Assembly: GCF_918698245.1 (NCBI RefSeq)
Contig: NZ_CAKKMS010000004.1
Coordinates: 558,001 to 622,000, forward strand
DNA: 64,000 nucleotides
From: Pedobacter sp. Bi126
Lineage (GTDB): Bacteria > Bacteroidota > Bacteroidia > Sphingobacteriales > Sphingobacteriaceae
Reading direction: 5' to 3'
The position numbers and the translations under genes are program-made. Shown here one piece after another: positions 36,020 through 45,542 of the stretch (positions are counted from its first letter, which is position 1; every line of letters starts with the position of its first letter). Under the pieces are notes generated by a model. The model was given only the letters and a program-made list of their open reading frames with translations. It was not told where the DNA came from and did no database searches.

Positions 36020-38758
36020 ATGTTATTGAAAAAGAAAATATTATTTGCATCAGGCTTCGTACTGGTTGTGATTACCTTAATAGCCTTTTCGCTTTTTTCG
36101 TCGGAGAAACCGATCGATTTTAACACGCAGGTTAAGCCCATTTTAAATAAAAAATGTATCTCCTGTCACGGAGGGGTTAAACAGCAAGGCGGTTTTAGCG
36201 TATTGTTTAGGGAAGAGGCTTTGGCTAAAACTAAAAGCGGCAAACCGGCAATTATTCCAGGCAATCCGGAGGATAGCGAATTTATCAAACGCTTAAAATC
36301 AAACGATCCTGAAGAAAGGATGCCATATAAGCACCCCGCTTTAAATAATGATGAAATTGACATTTTGAGTGGCTGGATAAAACAAGGTGCAAAATGGGGC
36401 AACCATTGGGCTTATGTTAGTGTAAAACCGACTGAATTGCCAGATGTGGATAATGATTGGATACGCAACGATCTGGATAAATTTATTTTTGCAAAACTTG
36501 AGGAAAATAAACTTGAGCCATCTAAAACTGCTGATAAGGCTACCCTATTAAGAAGAGTAAGTTTAGATCTGATCGGTACTTACCCATCTGATAAGCTGGC
36601 CAAATTCTATTTGAACAGTAAAGACGAACAGGCAGCCTACAATGTGCTGGTTGATAGTTTGCTGGCTTCGCCTAAATTTGGCGAGCGCTGGGCATCGATG
36701 TGGCTGGATATAGCACGTTATGCCGATACTAAAGGCTACGAGAGTGATCCTAACCGAAATATCTGGAGTTATCGCGACTGGGTGATTAAAGCCTTTAACC
36801 GCGATATGCCATATGATCGATTTATTACCGATCAGATTGCCGGTGATTTATTTCCAAATCCAACTGATGCCCAATATATTGCTACGGCTTTTAGCAGAAA
36901 TACGCCAACCAACGATGAGGGGGGAACCAATAATGAAGAATTTAGAACGGCAGCGGTTTTAGATCGTGTAAATGCCACCTGGGAAGGGTTAATGAGTACA
37001 ACTTTCTCTTGTGTACAATGCCATAGCCACCCATACGATCCTTTTAAACATGATGAGTATTATAAATTCATGTCGTATTTTAATAATACAAGAGATGAAG
37101 ACGTTTCTGCAGAATACCCATTACTTAAAGATTTTAATGATAGCCTTAAAAACGAGCTCGATCATTTAACCAGCTGGGTTAAAACGGTTGCAGGTAAAGA
37201 AAGAGCTGCCGAAGTTGATTTATTCTTAAAAACTGGTCAGCCGGCAATAAACTCTACAACGGCCGATGAATTGGTAAATTCAGTAATCGGTAATCATAAC
37301 ATTGCACTTTATTTTAAAAATAGTTCATCTGCAAGGTTAAAATCTGTAAACCTTGAAAATGTTGACCAATTGATTTTCCGCTACAACTGCAGCAAACCTG
37401 GTGGTACAATGAGTTTACATTTAGGCTCACCAAACGGCCCTGTTGTAAAATCGTGGAAACTCGCCCAAACTGAAGGTTATGAAAATGTAGAAATAGATTT
37501 TGCAAAGCAAAGTGGGTTAAAGGATGTGTATTTAAAGTATACCAATCCTTCGGTAAAAAATCCTGACGAATTTATGGTGTACTTCGATTGGTTTTATTTT
37601 ACCAAGCAGTTTCCCGGAAAAGGCAAGCCTGAGTATGTGGCCAATAAAAAAAGATTTACTGATTTAATGAATGCAAAGGTGCCAACAACACCGATTATGG
37701 TCGAAAACCCATTGAGCATGCAGCGCAAAAACTATGTATTTGAGCGTGGTGCATGGACTTCGAAAGGCAAAGATGTTAAAGTTGGTGTACCTAATTCTTT
37801 GGCTTTTGCTATGCCTAAAAACGCACCTGATAACCGGATGGGTTTAGCCATGTGGCTTACCGATAAAAGAAATCCTCTTGTATCGAGAACAATGGTGAAC
37901 CGATTATGGGAGCAGTTATACGGAGCCGGTTTGGTAGAAACTTTAGAAGATATGGGCACCCAGGGAATGGCGCCTACCCATCAGGAACTTTTGGATTTTA
38001 TGGCTTATCAGTTTATGTACAAATACAACTGGAGCGTTAAAAAAATGTTGAAGGAACTGGTGATGATGGGTACTTACAGACAAGATAGTAAGGTAACCGA
38101 AGAACTGAAAGAAAAAGATCTGTTTAATAAGTTTTACGCCAGGGGTTCGCGGATCAGGTTAAGTGCTGAGCAAATCAGAGATCAGAGCCTTGCTGTTTGT
38201 GGAGTATTAAGTAATAAAATGTACGGACCACCCGTAATGCCCTGGCAACCCGAAGGAATTTGGTTTTCGCCTTATAATGGTGCTAAATGGGTGCTCAGTG
38301 GTGGGGAAGAACAATACCGCAGGGGAATTTATACCTATTGGAAAAGAACAGCCCCATATCCATCAGCTATTGCCTTTGATGGCGCATCGAGAGTGGTTTG
38401 TAGTCCGCGGCGTATCCGAACCAATACCCCACTTCAGGCCCTGGTAACCTTAAATGATAGTGTTTATATCGATCTGGCAAGAAAACTGGCGCTACGCATG
38501 GAAAAAGTAGGAGGAGGTACCAGCAGATCTAAAATTGCCAAGGGCTATGAATTGATCTTATATAAAACGATCCCTCAAAATAGGTTAAAAGTATTCGAAG
38601 ACCTGTATGCCAAGGCTTTTGGCGAGTTTAGAAAAAATTCGGCAAGTGTATCGGCATTTATGGGCGATAAACAAAAGAAATTTAAGCCAGAAGAAGCAGC
38701 AATGGTACTAGTAGCCAATGTAATGCTTAACCTGGATGAAGTGGTTACCAAAAATTGA
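36020..38758 (+). CDS. Planctomycete-type cytochrome with DUF1549 and DUF1553
   Basis: The 912-residue protein has an N-terminal membrane anchor (FASGFVLVVITLIAFSLF), then a PSCyt1-type heme c domain with CISCHGG and PEDSEFIKRL. DUF1549 (PSCyt2) follows with GERWASMWLDIARYADTKGYESD and CVQCHSHPYDP, then an unclassified middle and DUF1553 (PSD1) with NPLVSRTMVNRLWEQLYGAGLVETLEDMG and CSPRRIRTNTPLQALVTLND. The families occur in Planctomycetes and Bacteroidota near sulfatases and sugar-breakdown genes; the activity is not defined. It is followed 11 bases later by the DUF1501 gene. Confidence 0.9.
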   Translation: MLLKKKILFASGFVLVVITLIAFSLFSSEKPIDFNTQVKPILNKKCISCHGGVKQQGGFSVLFREEALAKTKSGKPAIIPGNPEDSEFIKRLKSNDPEERMPYKHPALNNDEIDILSGWIKQGAKWGNHWAYVSVKPTELPDVDNDWIRNDLDKFIFAKLEENKLEPSKTADKATLLRRVSLDLIGTYPSDKLAKFYLNSKDEQAAYNVLVDSLLASPKFGERWASMWLDIARYADTKGYESDPNRNIWSYRDWVIKAFNRDMPYDRFITDQIAGDLFPNPTDAQYIATAFSRNTPTNDEGGTNNEEFRTAAVLDRVNATWEGLMSTTFSCVQCHSHPYDPFKHDEYYKFMSYFNNTRDEDVSAEYPLLKDFNDSLKNELDHLTSWVKTVAGKERAAEVDLFLKTGQPAINSTTADELVNSVIGNHNIALYFKNSSSARLKSVNLENVDQLIFRYNCSKPGGTMSLHLGSPNGPVVKSWKLAQTEGYENVEIDFAKQSGLKDVYLKYTNPSVKNPDEFMVYFDWFYFTKQFPGKGKPEYVANKKRFTDLMNAKVPTTPIMVENPLSMQRKNYVFERGAWTSKGKDVKVGVPNSLAFAMPKNAPDNRMGLAMWLTDKRNPLVSRTMVNRLWEQLYGAGLVETLEDMGTQGMAPTHQELLDFMAYQFMYKYNWSVKKMLKELVMMGTYRQDSKVTEELKEKDLFNKFYARGSRIRLSAEQIRDQSLAVCGVLSNKMYGPPVMPWQPEGIWFSPYNGAKWVLSGGEEQYRRGIYTYWKRTAPYPSAIAFDGASRVVCSPRRIRTNTPLQALVTLNDSVYIDLARKLALRMEKVGGGTSRSKIAKGYELILYKTIPQNRLKVFEDLYAKAFGEFRKNSASVSAFMGDKQKKFKPEEAAMVLVANVMLNLDEVVTKN

Positions 38759-38769
38759 TTTGATCAGTT

Positions 38770-40281
38770 ATGACAAGAGACGAATTAAATGCACATAGGT
38801 TAATTAAAGAAGCACATGAAGCAAATGCACGCCTAAACTCGCGGCGCCATTTTTTAAAAGAAAGTGCGATGGGTTTGGGTGCTTTGGCAATGGGTTCGTT
38901 ATTGGGTAGCTGCGGTAATCTTTTTTCGAGTCCACAAACAAAGATTGCTTACGATCCTGCACACCCCTTATTGCCAAAATCGCCACCACTTGTAGGCAAG
39001 GCCCGAAGTGTAATTTATTTGCACATGGCAGGTGCTCCATCTCAATTAGAATTGTTTGATTTTAAACCAGAGCTCATGAAAATGGACGGCCAGGATTGCC
39101 CTCCATCATTACTTGCCGGGAAAAAATTTGCTTTTATTACCGGGGTGCCTAAAATGTTGGGTCCACAGGCTAATTTTGCCAAATATGGCCAATCAGGTGC
39201 CTTGGTGAGTGATAATTTACCGCACTTTTCTACTATGGTAGATGAGGTAAGCTTTTTAAAAGCTGTTAAAACAGATCAGTTTAACCATGCTCCGGCGCAG
39301 CTGTTGGTACATACAGGGTCACCGCGATTGGGCAGACCAAGCATGGGCAGCTGGGTAACTTACGGTTTGGGATCAGAAAACCAGAATTTACCGGGATATG
39401 TAGTATTGACCAGTGGAGGGAGTTTTCCTGATGCCGGAAAAAGTGTTTGGGGAAGTGGTTTCTTGCCCTCTGTTTATCAGGGTGTACAATGTAGAAGTGA
39501 GGGAGATCCGGTACTGTTTATAAAAGATCCCGATGGAATGAACCGGGATTTGAGAAAAGCATCTATCGAAGCCATTAATAAAGCTAACGAGCAGCAATAT
39601 CAAGAGTATAACGATCCTGAGATTTTATCGCGGATAGCACAGTATGAAATGGCTTACCGCATGCAGATATCGGCACCAGAGGTGATGAACATCAATGATG
39701 AACCAGCCTACATTCACGAAATGTATGGTACACAACCAGGTAAAGCATGTTTTGCCAATAATGTGTTGCTTGCCCGTAAACTGGTAGAAAAAGGAGTACG
39801 TTATGTGCAGTTATTCGATTGGGGATGGGATGCGCACGGCGATAATCCAAACAACTCACTTAACATCGGACTGAAGAATAAATGCAGAACCATTGACAGG
39901 CCAATTACCGCTTTATTACTCGATTTAAAACAACGTGGTTTATTAGAGGAAACCCTGGTTGTTTGGGGTGGTGAATTCGGGCGTACGCCAATGATGGAAA
40001 ACAGAAATGGTATTCAAAATCCATTTAAAGGTAGAGATCACCATACAGAAGCATTTACCATTTGGATGGCCGGTGGAGGTGTAAAAAAAGGATTTACACA
40101 CGGCGAAACAGACGAAATTGGCTATAGTGCCGTAAGTGGAAAAGTTGATGCTTTTGATATTCAAGCCACTATTTTAAACCAGTTGGGCTTCGATCACGAA
40201 CAATTTACCTATCCTTTTCAGGGGAGGCCATTTAGGTTAACCGATGTGGCAGGTAAGGTGATCTCAGAGATTGTAGCTTAA
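38770..40281 (+). CDS. DUF1501 protein (alkaline phosphatase/sulfatase-like fold), exported
   Basis: The 503-residue protein has a Tat-like signal (SRRHFLKESAMGLGALAMGSLLGSC) with a lipobox-like Cys. DUF1501 motifs include VIYLHMAGAPSQLELFDFKP, FVQLFDWGWDAHGD-type segment (YVQLFDWGWDAHGDN) and VVWGGEFGRTPMMENRNG with GRDHHTEAFTIWMAGGGVK. The family has an alkaline-phosphatase-like fold and regularly pairs with DUF1553 proteins; reaction not known. It lies 11 bases after its partner gene. Confidence 0.9.
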   Translation: MTRDELNAHRLIKEAHEANARLNSRRHFLKESAMGLGALAMGSLLGSCGNLFSSPQTKIAYDPAHPLLPKSPPLVGKARSVIYLHMAGAPSQLELFDFKPELMKMDGQDCPPSLLAGKKFAFITGVPKMLGPQANFAKYGQSGALVSDNLPHFSTMVDEVSFLKAVKTDQFNHAPAQLLVHTGSPRLGRPSMGSWVTYGLGSENQNLPGYVVLTSGGSFPDAGKSVWGSGFLPSVYQGVQCRSEGDPVLFIKDPDGMNRDLRKASIEAINKANEQQYQEYNDPEILSRIAQYEMAYRMQISAPEVMNINDEPAYIHEMYGTQPGKACFANNVLLARKLVEKGVRYVQLFDWGWDAHGDNPNNSLNIGLKNKCRTIDRPITALLLDLKQRGLLEETLVVWGGEFGRTPMMENRNGIQNPFKGRDHHTEAFTIWMAGGGVKKGFTHGETDEIGYSAVSGKVDAFDIQATILNQLGFDHEQFTYPFQGRPFRLTDVAGKVISEIVA

Positions 40282-40282
40282 G

Positions 40283-40368
40283 TCAGGAGTCGGAAGTCCT
40301 GAGTCCACAGTCTATTAACCGATTAACCGAATGACGAATCTACAAATGAACCAACAACAAGTGAACCA
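40283..40368. repeat. Quasi-repetitive spacer
   Basis: Variants of GAGTCGGAAGTCCTGAGTCC, ATTAACCGATTAACCGAATGACGAA and GAACCAACAACAAGTGAACCAATGAACC. It resembles the spacer at 24361-24450 in reversed wording. Confidence 0.4.
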
Positions 40369-41301
40369 ATGAACCAAACCAGAAGGAAATTCTTACAAAA
40401 TACAGCTGTTGTAACGGCAGCATCAATTTTAGCCCCCATTCAAAACATGAGCGCCAACGAACTTAAAAATACAAAAGCAAAAGCTGGCTACGAACTATTA
40501 TTTATGCAAACTGATTGGGGTTTTGGAGGTACAAGAGATGAGTTTTGCGCAGCAGCCAAAAAAGAAGGATATGAAGGCATTGAAGTATGGTGGCCTGGTG
40601 AGGACAAAGCGATAAAAGAACTTTTTGATGCGGTTAAGAAATATAAACTGGAAATCGGGTTTTTATGCGCTGGATCGCAGTCGAACATAACTGAGCACTT
40701 CGCTTCTTTCAAAAAAAGTTTAGATACCATTTGTGCCAATACTTATCAAAAACCGGTTTACATTAATTGCCATTCTGGAAAAGATTATTTCACTTACGAA
40801 GAAAATAAACAGATTATCGATTACGCAACGGCCAAGAGCAAATCGTCGGGCATACCGGTTTATCACGAAACGCATCGTAGCCGTATGATGTTTGCTGCAC
40901 ATGTTGCTAAAAATTTTGCGGAGAAAAATCCAGAATTGAAATTCACTTTAGATATTTCGCATTGGTGCAATGTGCACGAAAGTTTATTATCTGACCAGAA
41001 ACAGACCATCGATTTTATTTTAGAAAAGGCAGAACATATCCACTCGCGGGTTGGGCACCCCGAAGGACCACAGGTAAACGATCCACGGGCACCAGAATGG
41101 GCAAAAGTGGTAGAAGCACACCTGGCCTGGTGGGATAAAATTATAGAACGCAAAAAGAAAAACGGCGAGCGTATGACCATTCTTACCGAATTTGGCCCGG
41201 CTGATTATATGCCTACCCTGCCTTATACGCGCCAACCCCTTGCCGATCAATGGGCAATAAATGTTTACATGATGAATTTATTAAGAAAGAGATATCAATA
41301 A
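40369..41301 (+). CDS. TIM-barrel sugar phosphate isomerase/epimerase-like protein
   Basis: The 310-residue protein has a Tat-type leader (RRKFLQNTAVVTAASILAP) followed by an AP endonuclease 2/xylose-isomerase-like barrel. Likely metal ligands are in YHETHRSR, TLDISHWCNV, HSRVGHPEGPQ and ILTEFGPA, the usual Glu/Asp/His set. It probably acts on an exported sugar or polyol. It follows DUF1501 and stops one base before the next gene. Substrate unknown. Confidence 0.82.
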   Translation: MNQTRRKFLQNTAVVTAASILAPIQNMSANELKNTKAKAGYELLFMQTDWGFGGTRDEFCAAAKKEGYEGIEVWWPGEDKAIKELFDAVKKYKLEIGFLCAGSQSNITEHFASFKKSLDTICANTYQKPVYINCHSGKDYFTYEENKQIIDYATAKSKSSGIPVYHETHRSRMMFAAHVAKNFAEKNPELKFTLDISHWCNVHESLLSDQKQTIDFILEKAEHIHSRVGHPEGPQVNDPRAPEWAKVVEAHLAWWDKIIERKKKNGERMTILTEFGPADYMPTLPYTRQPLADQWAINVYMMNLLRKRYQ

Positions 41302-41302
41302 G

Positions 41303-42697
41303 ATGTTAGAGTTTTTCGGCCGCTTTCACCCAGTTTTTGTCCACCTTCCTATCGGAATTTTGTTACTTGGCTGTATTTGTATTCTCTTATCATTTGTTGC
41401 AAAGTTTATCAACCTAAAACCAGCCATTCCTGTTATGCTGCTTCTAGGTGCGTTAAGTGCTGCAGTATCTTGCATTACTGGCTATTTATTGGCCAATGGT
41501 GGCGACTATGATGGAAAACTCGTGAGTAATCATCAATGGATGGGAATCAGTGTTGCTGTTATATCTTTTATATTGTGGATTATTTACCAAAAGGTTAAAT
41601 CAAATGCCATACTGGGTACAATAGCGGTGGTTCTCATCGTGCTCATTTCCATTACAGGGCATTTAGGAGGTTCTTTAACCCACGGTTCTGATTATTTAAC
41701 CGCGCCGTTAAAATCGGGCAGTACAAAAGGTGGTGCAGCCATACCACCAATTCCAAATGTTCAGGAAGCCTTTGTTTACCAAAATGCTATTCAACCACTT
41801 TTTCAGAACAGGTGTTATAGTTGCCATGGCAGCGAAAAGCAGAAAGGCAAGCTAAGGTTAGACCAAGAAGAATATATTTTAAAAGGTGGAAAAGATGGAC
41901 GCACCATAGTAAAGGGTAAAGCTGATGATAGTGAGCTGATGAAGCGGGTTTTATTGCCGTTGAATGATGAAGACCACATGGCACCTAAAGAAAAACCTCA
42001 ACTCACTAACAATGAGATTGCCTTATTAAAATGGTGGATTGATAATGGCGCCGATTTTAAAAAGAAATTTAAAGACCTTCCCCAGCCAGAAAATATAAAA
42101 ACAATTTTAGCCAGCCTACAGAAAGGCGAAAGCGGGGCCGAGCAAATCAAAGCCAGTGATATTCCAACTGAAGAGGTATCGGCAGTTGATAATAAAGTAT
42201 TGAAAAAATTTACCGATGCAGGGATTACCGTATTCCCGGTTGCCCAGCATACCAATTACCTTTCGGCCAATTTTATCAATGCACAATCGATGGGTAAAGA
42301 TGTTTTGGACCTGATAAAATCAATCGAAAAACAGCTCCTTTGGCTTAAGTTAGAAAACAATAAAATAAACGATCAAACCTTAACTGCAATAAAAGATTGC
42401 AAAAACTTAACCAGGTTAAACCTAAATAATACCCAGATCACAGATGCAGGTTTAGCATCGCTGAAAGATTTAGATCAGTTACAATCATTGAGTCTTGTCG
42501 GGACAAAAATTACTGCAAAAGGGATTAATCAATTAAAGAAACTGAAAAATTTAAAATTTCTGTATGTATATCATACCGGGATAGGTAAAGTAGATTTAGC
42601 CAGTATAAAAAAACTATTGCCTAAAGTAAGTTTAGATACCGGAAACTATAAAGTACCAATGATAGCGCAGGATACTACCGTGGTTAAAGCACCGTAG
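41303..42697 (+). CDS. DUF2231 membrane domain, heme c domain and leucine-rich repeats in one protein
   Basis: The 464-residue protein has an N-terminal DUF2231-type membrane region (four segments, about 10-130, starting FGRFHPVFVHLPIGILLLG). A PSCyt1 cytochrome domain (about 150-245) follows with CYSCHGSEKQKGKLRLD. A C-terminal leucine-rich repeat region (about 345-445) reads LLWLKLENNKINDQTL, LTRLNLNNTQITDAGL. It starts one base after the TIM-barrel gene stop, so the four genes form one operon. It may pass electrons or anchor the other parts to the membrane. Confidence 0.87.
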   Translation: MLEFFGRFHPVFVHLPIGILLLGCICILLSFVAKFINLKPAIPVMLLLGALSAAVSCITGYLLANGGDYDGKLVSNHQWMGISVAVISFILWIIYQKVKSNAILGTIAVVLIVLISITGHLGGSLTHGSDYLTAPLKSGSTKGGAAIPPIPNVQEAFVYQNAIQPLFQNRCYSCHGSEKQKGKLRLDQEEYILKGGKDGRTIVKGKADDSELMKRVLLPLNDEDHMAPKEKPQLTNNEIALLKWWIDNGADFKKKFKDLPQPENIKTILASLQKGESGAEQIKASDIPTEEVSAVDNKVLKKFTDAGITVFPVAQHTNYLSANFINAQSMGKDVLDLIKSIEKQLLWLKLENNKINDQTLTAIKDCKNLTRLNLNNTQITDAGLASLKDLDQLQSLSLVGTKITAKGINQLKKLKNLKFLYVYHTGIGKVDLASIKKLLPKVSLDTGNYKVPMIAQDTTVVKAP

Positions 42698-42997
42698 TTG
42701 CTCGATCAATGAATTGAATTAACTAAATGGTATCGCTAATTTAGATAGGATGTCAGATCGTAATAGCTGATGTCATGCCAAAAATGTGCAGTCGGATGTT
42801 ACCATCTGACTGATCCCGCAGGATTAAGCAATAATAAAAGCGTTCCTTTCAAAGGTACTGATTTGGGTATCGTATCAGGTCGTGTATCTGCCATTAAGAG
42901 CGCTAACAAGTAAAATGTAGGTAAAAAGTCTTTTCTATTCCTTGTTAATGATTTGTTAATATTAAACTTGCAACTTATGGCAATTAATTGATAGCGA
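42698..42997 (+). other. Intergenic region with REP-like copy C and possible gene remnant
   Basis: Holds the palindrome at 42789-42812. Directly after it, from 42812, is a short in-frame stretch DPAGLSNNKSVPFKGTDLG then IVSGRVSAIKSANK and a stop at 42911-42913. This may be the 3' end of a lost gene, but no family was recognised. No other feature is seen. Confidence 0.4.
42789..42812. repeat. REP-like palindrome, copy C
   Basis: CAGTCGGATG-TTAC-CATCTGACTG, stem with one mismatch around the same TTAC loop as copies A and B. Confidence 0.7.
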
Positions 42998-44335
42998 ATG
43001 ATTAATGCAAGTGATTTTGGCCAAAATTTTTTATGGGGCGTGGCTACTGCTGCTGCTCAAATAGAAGGTACAGCTACCCAGTACGGTAAAGGTCCTTCCA
43101 TTTGGGACACCTTTACGGCGAAAAATGGAAAAATAAAAAAGAATCACAAATTAGATCCTGCTTGCGATTTTTATCACCGCTATGCTGAAGATATAGCTTT
43201 AGTTAAACTGCTTGGCTTTAAAGTGTTTAGGTTTTCTATTGCCTGGTCGCGCATTTTACCTGCAGGTAGGGGAGAGATTAATCAGGAAGGCATCCGTTTT
43301 TATCACAATCTTATCGATGAATGTTTAACCCATGGAATAACACCTTACATCACGCTTTACCATTGGGATTTGCCGCAGGCTTTAGAAGATGAGGGCGGCT
43401 GGACAAGCTTTAGCATCAATGCTGCTTTTAATGCTTTTGTGAGTATCTGTGCCTTAGAATATGGCGATAAAGTGAAAAACTGGATTGTGTTGAATGAACC
43501 TTTCGGTTATACTTCTTTGGGCTATATGTTAGGCGTTCATGCCCCAGGGAAAACAGGATTAGGTAATTTCTTTTCAGCGGTATTACATACTGCACTGGCC
43601 CAGGCAGATGGGGGCAAGATTTTACGCGCAGAAATTAGCAAGGCTAATATCGGAACTACTTTTTCTTGTTCGGAAGTAATCCCAAGTACCCAGAGTGATA
43701 GCGATATCCTTGCTGCAAAACGGGTAGATTGCCTAATGAACCGCCTTTTTGTAGAACCTACACAGGGCATGGGGTTTCCCACTGCCAATTGGGATGTGTT
43801 AGAAAAATTTCAGATCGAATATGGTACCTGGCGGCTTCACGAACGGATGAAATTTGATTTTGACTTTATTGGTCTTCAGAACTATTTCCCTTTGGTGGTT
43901 AAGTATAATGCCTTTATTCCGGTTATTCAGGCCTGGGAGGTAAAAGCCAAGAGCAGAAAAAAACCTCATACCGCAATGGGATGGGAGGTAAATGCTGATA
44001 GTTTCTATAATATCGTGAAACAGTTTGCTGCTTACCCAAATGTCAAAAATATCATAATCACGGAAAATGGTGCTGCTTATCATGATAAATTGATCAATGG
44101 TAGGGTAGAAGACCCTGAGCGGATCGAGTATTTCAAACTTTATTTAAATGCACTGTTGAAGCTCAAAAAGGAAGGTGTAAACGTAACTGGTTATATGGCC
44201 TGGACATTAATGGATAATTTTGAATGGGCTGAAGGATTTACTGCCCGCTTTGGATTGATTTATAACGATTTTAAAACACAGGAGCGCAGCATTAAAGATT
44301 CGGGCTATTGGTGGCAAAATTTCCTAAAAAGTTAG
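42998..44335 (+). CDS. Family 1 glycoside hydrolase (beta-glucosidase)
   Basis: The 445-residue GH1 protein has the N-terminal signature FLWGVATAAAQIEG, the acid/base Glu in WIVLNEPFGY, and the nucleophile Glu in IIITENGAAYHD. Substrate residues include TLYHWDLPQALEDEGGW and WTLMDNFEWAEGF. No signal peptide, so cytoplasmic. It hydrolyses beta-linked glucosides or galactosides. It follows the four-gene operon after 300 bases and could act on its products, by position only. Confidence 0.94.
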   Translation: MINASDFGQNFLWGVATAAAQIEGTATQYGKGPSIWDTFTAKNGKIKKNHKLDPACDFYHRYAEDIALVKLLGFKVFRFSIAWSRILPAGRGEINQEGIRFYHNLIDECLTHGITPYITLYHWDLPQALEDEGGWTSFSINAAFNAFVSICALEYGDKVKNWIVLNEPFGYTSLGYMLGVHAPGKTGLGNFFSAVLHTALAQADGGKILRAEISKANIGTTFSCSEVIPSTQSDSDILAAKRVDCLMNRLFVEPTQGMGFPTANWDVLEKFQIEYGTWRLHERMKFDFDFIGLQNYFPLVVKYNAFIPVIQAWEVKAKSRKKPHTAMGWEVNADSFYNIVKQFAAYPNVKNIIITENGAAYHDKLINGRVEDPERIEYFKLYLNALLKLKKEGVNVTGYMAWTLMDNFEWAEGFTARFGLIYNDFKTQERSIKDSGYWWQNFLKS

Positions 44336-44386
44336 TTGATATATGGCTGTTTTTTTCTTCATTATTAAACAAATTCTTAAGTTTGG

Positions 44387-44827
44387 TTGATGAATGATAG
44401 AACAGTAGTTTACAGCACTTATTACAATCCGATGGAGGCCAATATTATTAAAGCTAAATTGGAAGATAGTGGATTTGCCTGTTTCCTGGCGGATGAAAAT
44501 GTTGCAACCTTAAATCCACTTTACAATCAGGCCATTGGCGGTGTAAAACTCATTGTTTTTGAAAGAGATGTAGCGGCCATTAATGCTTTATTAGCTGAAG
44601 ACAATAGTTTGGCTTTTGAATCATCAGATGAAATTGTTGATGAAGAAGAATCAGCGGAAGGTCAAATAGTTTGCGAGAAATGTGGCTCTACCAATGTGGG
44701 TTATGGAATGGCTACCGATAAAAAATACAGTATTTGGGCCACCATACTTGCCTTTTTAACCCTAACTACGCCCATTAAGGCCAATAAATGTCACCACTGC
44801 GACGATTGCGGTTATGAGTTTGAATGA
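44387..44827 (+). CDS. DUF2007 protein with C-terminal zinc ribbon
   Basis: The 146-residue protein has an N-terminal DUF2007 (putative signal-transducing) domain, VVYSTYYNPMEANIIKAKLEDSGFACFLADE. An acidic linker follows, then a zinc-ribbon with CEKCGSTNVG and CHHCDDCGYEFE, with one short hydrophobic stretch between. Function not known. Confidence 0.8.
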   Translation: MMNDRTVVYSTYYNPMEANIIKAKLEDSGFACFLADENVATLNPLYNQAIGGVKLIVFERDVAAINALLAEDNSLAFESSDEIVDEEESAEGQIVCEKCGSTNVGYGMATDKKYSIWATILAFLTLTTPIKANKCHHCDDCGYEFE

Positions 44828-44884
44828 TTGTAGCGTTACTGTTAATTATTGCGTTTAAGTAACGTGTTATTAGCAATTAGATAG

Positions 44885-45199
44885 ATGAAAAGAATACAAC
44901 TTGCAATTGCCTGTTTATTGATTATTGGACTCGGCTGTAAAAAAAGAGAAAAAGTTGAAGGCGTTTTAGATACAAAAGCAAAAATAATTCGCGATTGCGT
45001 AGGGACATATATACAAACTGAAGGAGCTAAATTATATCGGGTTTGTAATATTGATAAAACAAATTCATTCGCGAACCAGGCAACGGTATCTATTAAATAT
45101 GTTAAGATAACTGCTTGTAGTGGAGGTTTTAAAGAGATGTCCTGTTATAAAATGCCTATGCCTGATAATGGAATTATCGAAGTTGTGAGCATCATGTAG
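44885..45199 (+). CDS. Small lipoprotein of unknown function
   Basis: The 104-residue protein has a lipoprotein signal (MKRIQLAIACLLIIGLGCKK) with Cys19 as the likely lipidated residue. The rest has four further Cys and no recognised domain. It sits just before the tandem repeat block. Confidence 0.65.
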   Translation: MKRIQLAIACLLIIGLGCKKREKVEGVLDTKAKIIRDCVGTYIQTEGAKLYRVCNIDKTNSFANQATVSIKYVKITACSGGFKEMSCYKMPMPDNGIIEVVSIM

Positions 45200-45239
45200 C
45201 CTTAATTCTCAAACAAAAATTAACAAAATGAGTCTTTGT

Positions 45240-45528
45240 TTTTTGAAGCGCAGGATCTGTAACAGCTATTAAGGTTTGTTCCCATGCTTCGCTATATCCT
45301 TACGCTGCGCTTCAGGGATGCCGCTGCGCCTGGAGCTAGAATGCTCATTTTCTGCAAGGAAGGCAAAATCTCCCTCATGGCATCCAGGGAATCTTTGTGT
45401 GAAAAGCACCGCTGTCTCTGCCATCTAAACCCGATATACGCGAATGCTGGTTCCTCCAACCAGCAGCAGCATTAGCGGGGACTAACCCCAAGCTAAGAAT
45501 TACTGCAAAGCTTTCCAAAAAGAAGAAA
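45240..45528 (+). repeat. About 290-bp structured repeat, copy 1
   Basis: Nearly identical to 45543-45835. Contains the conserved core GTTTGTTCCC...CGCTGCGCTTCAGGGATGCCGCT and, at the 3' end, hairpins GCTGGTT/AACCAGC (45450-45468) and GGGG/CCCC inside a TTAGC/GCTAA outer stem. A 63-codon open frame inside is likely chance. Confidence 0.8.
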
Positions 45529-45542
45529 ATTACTGATTGCAT

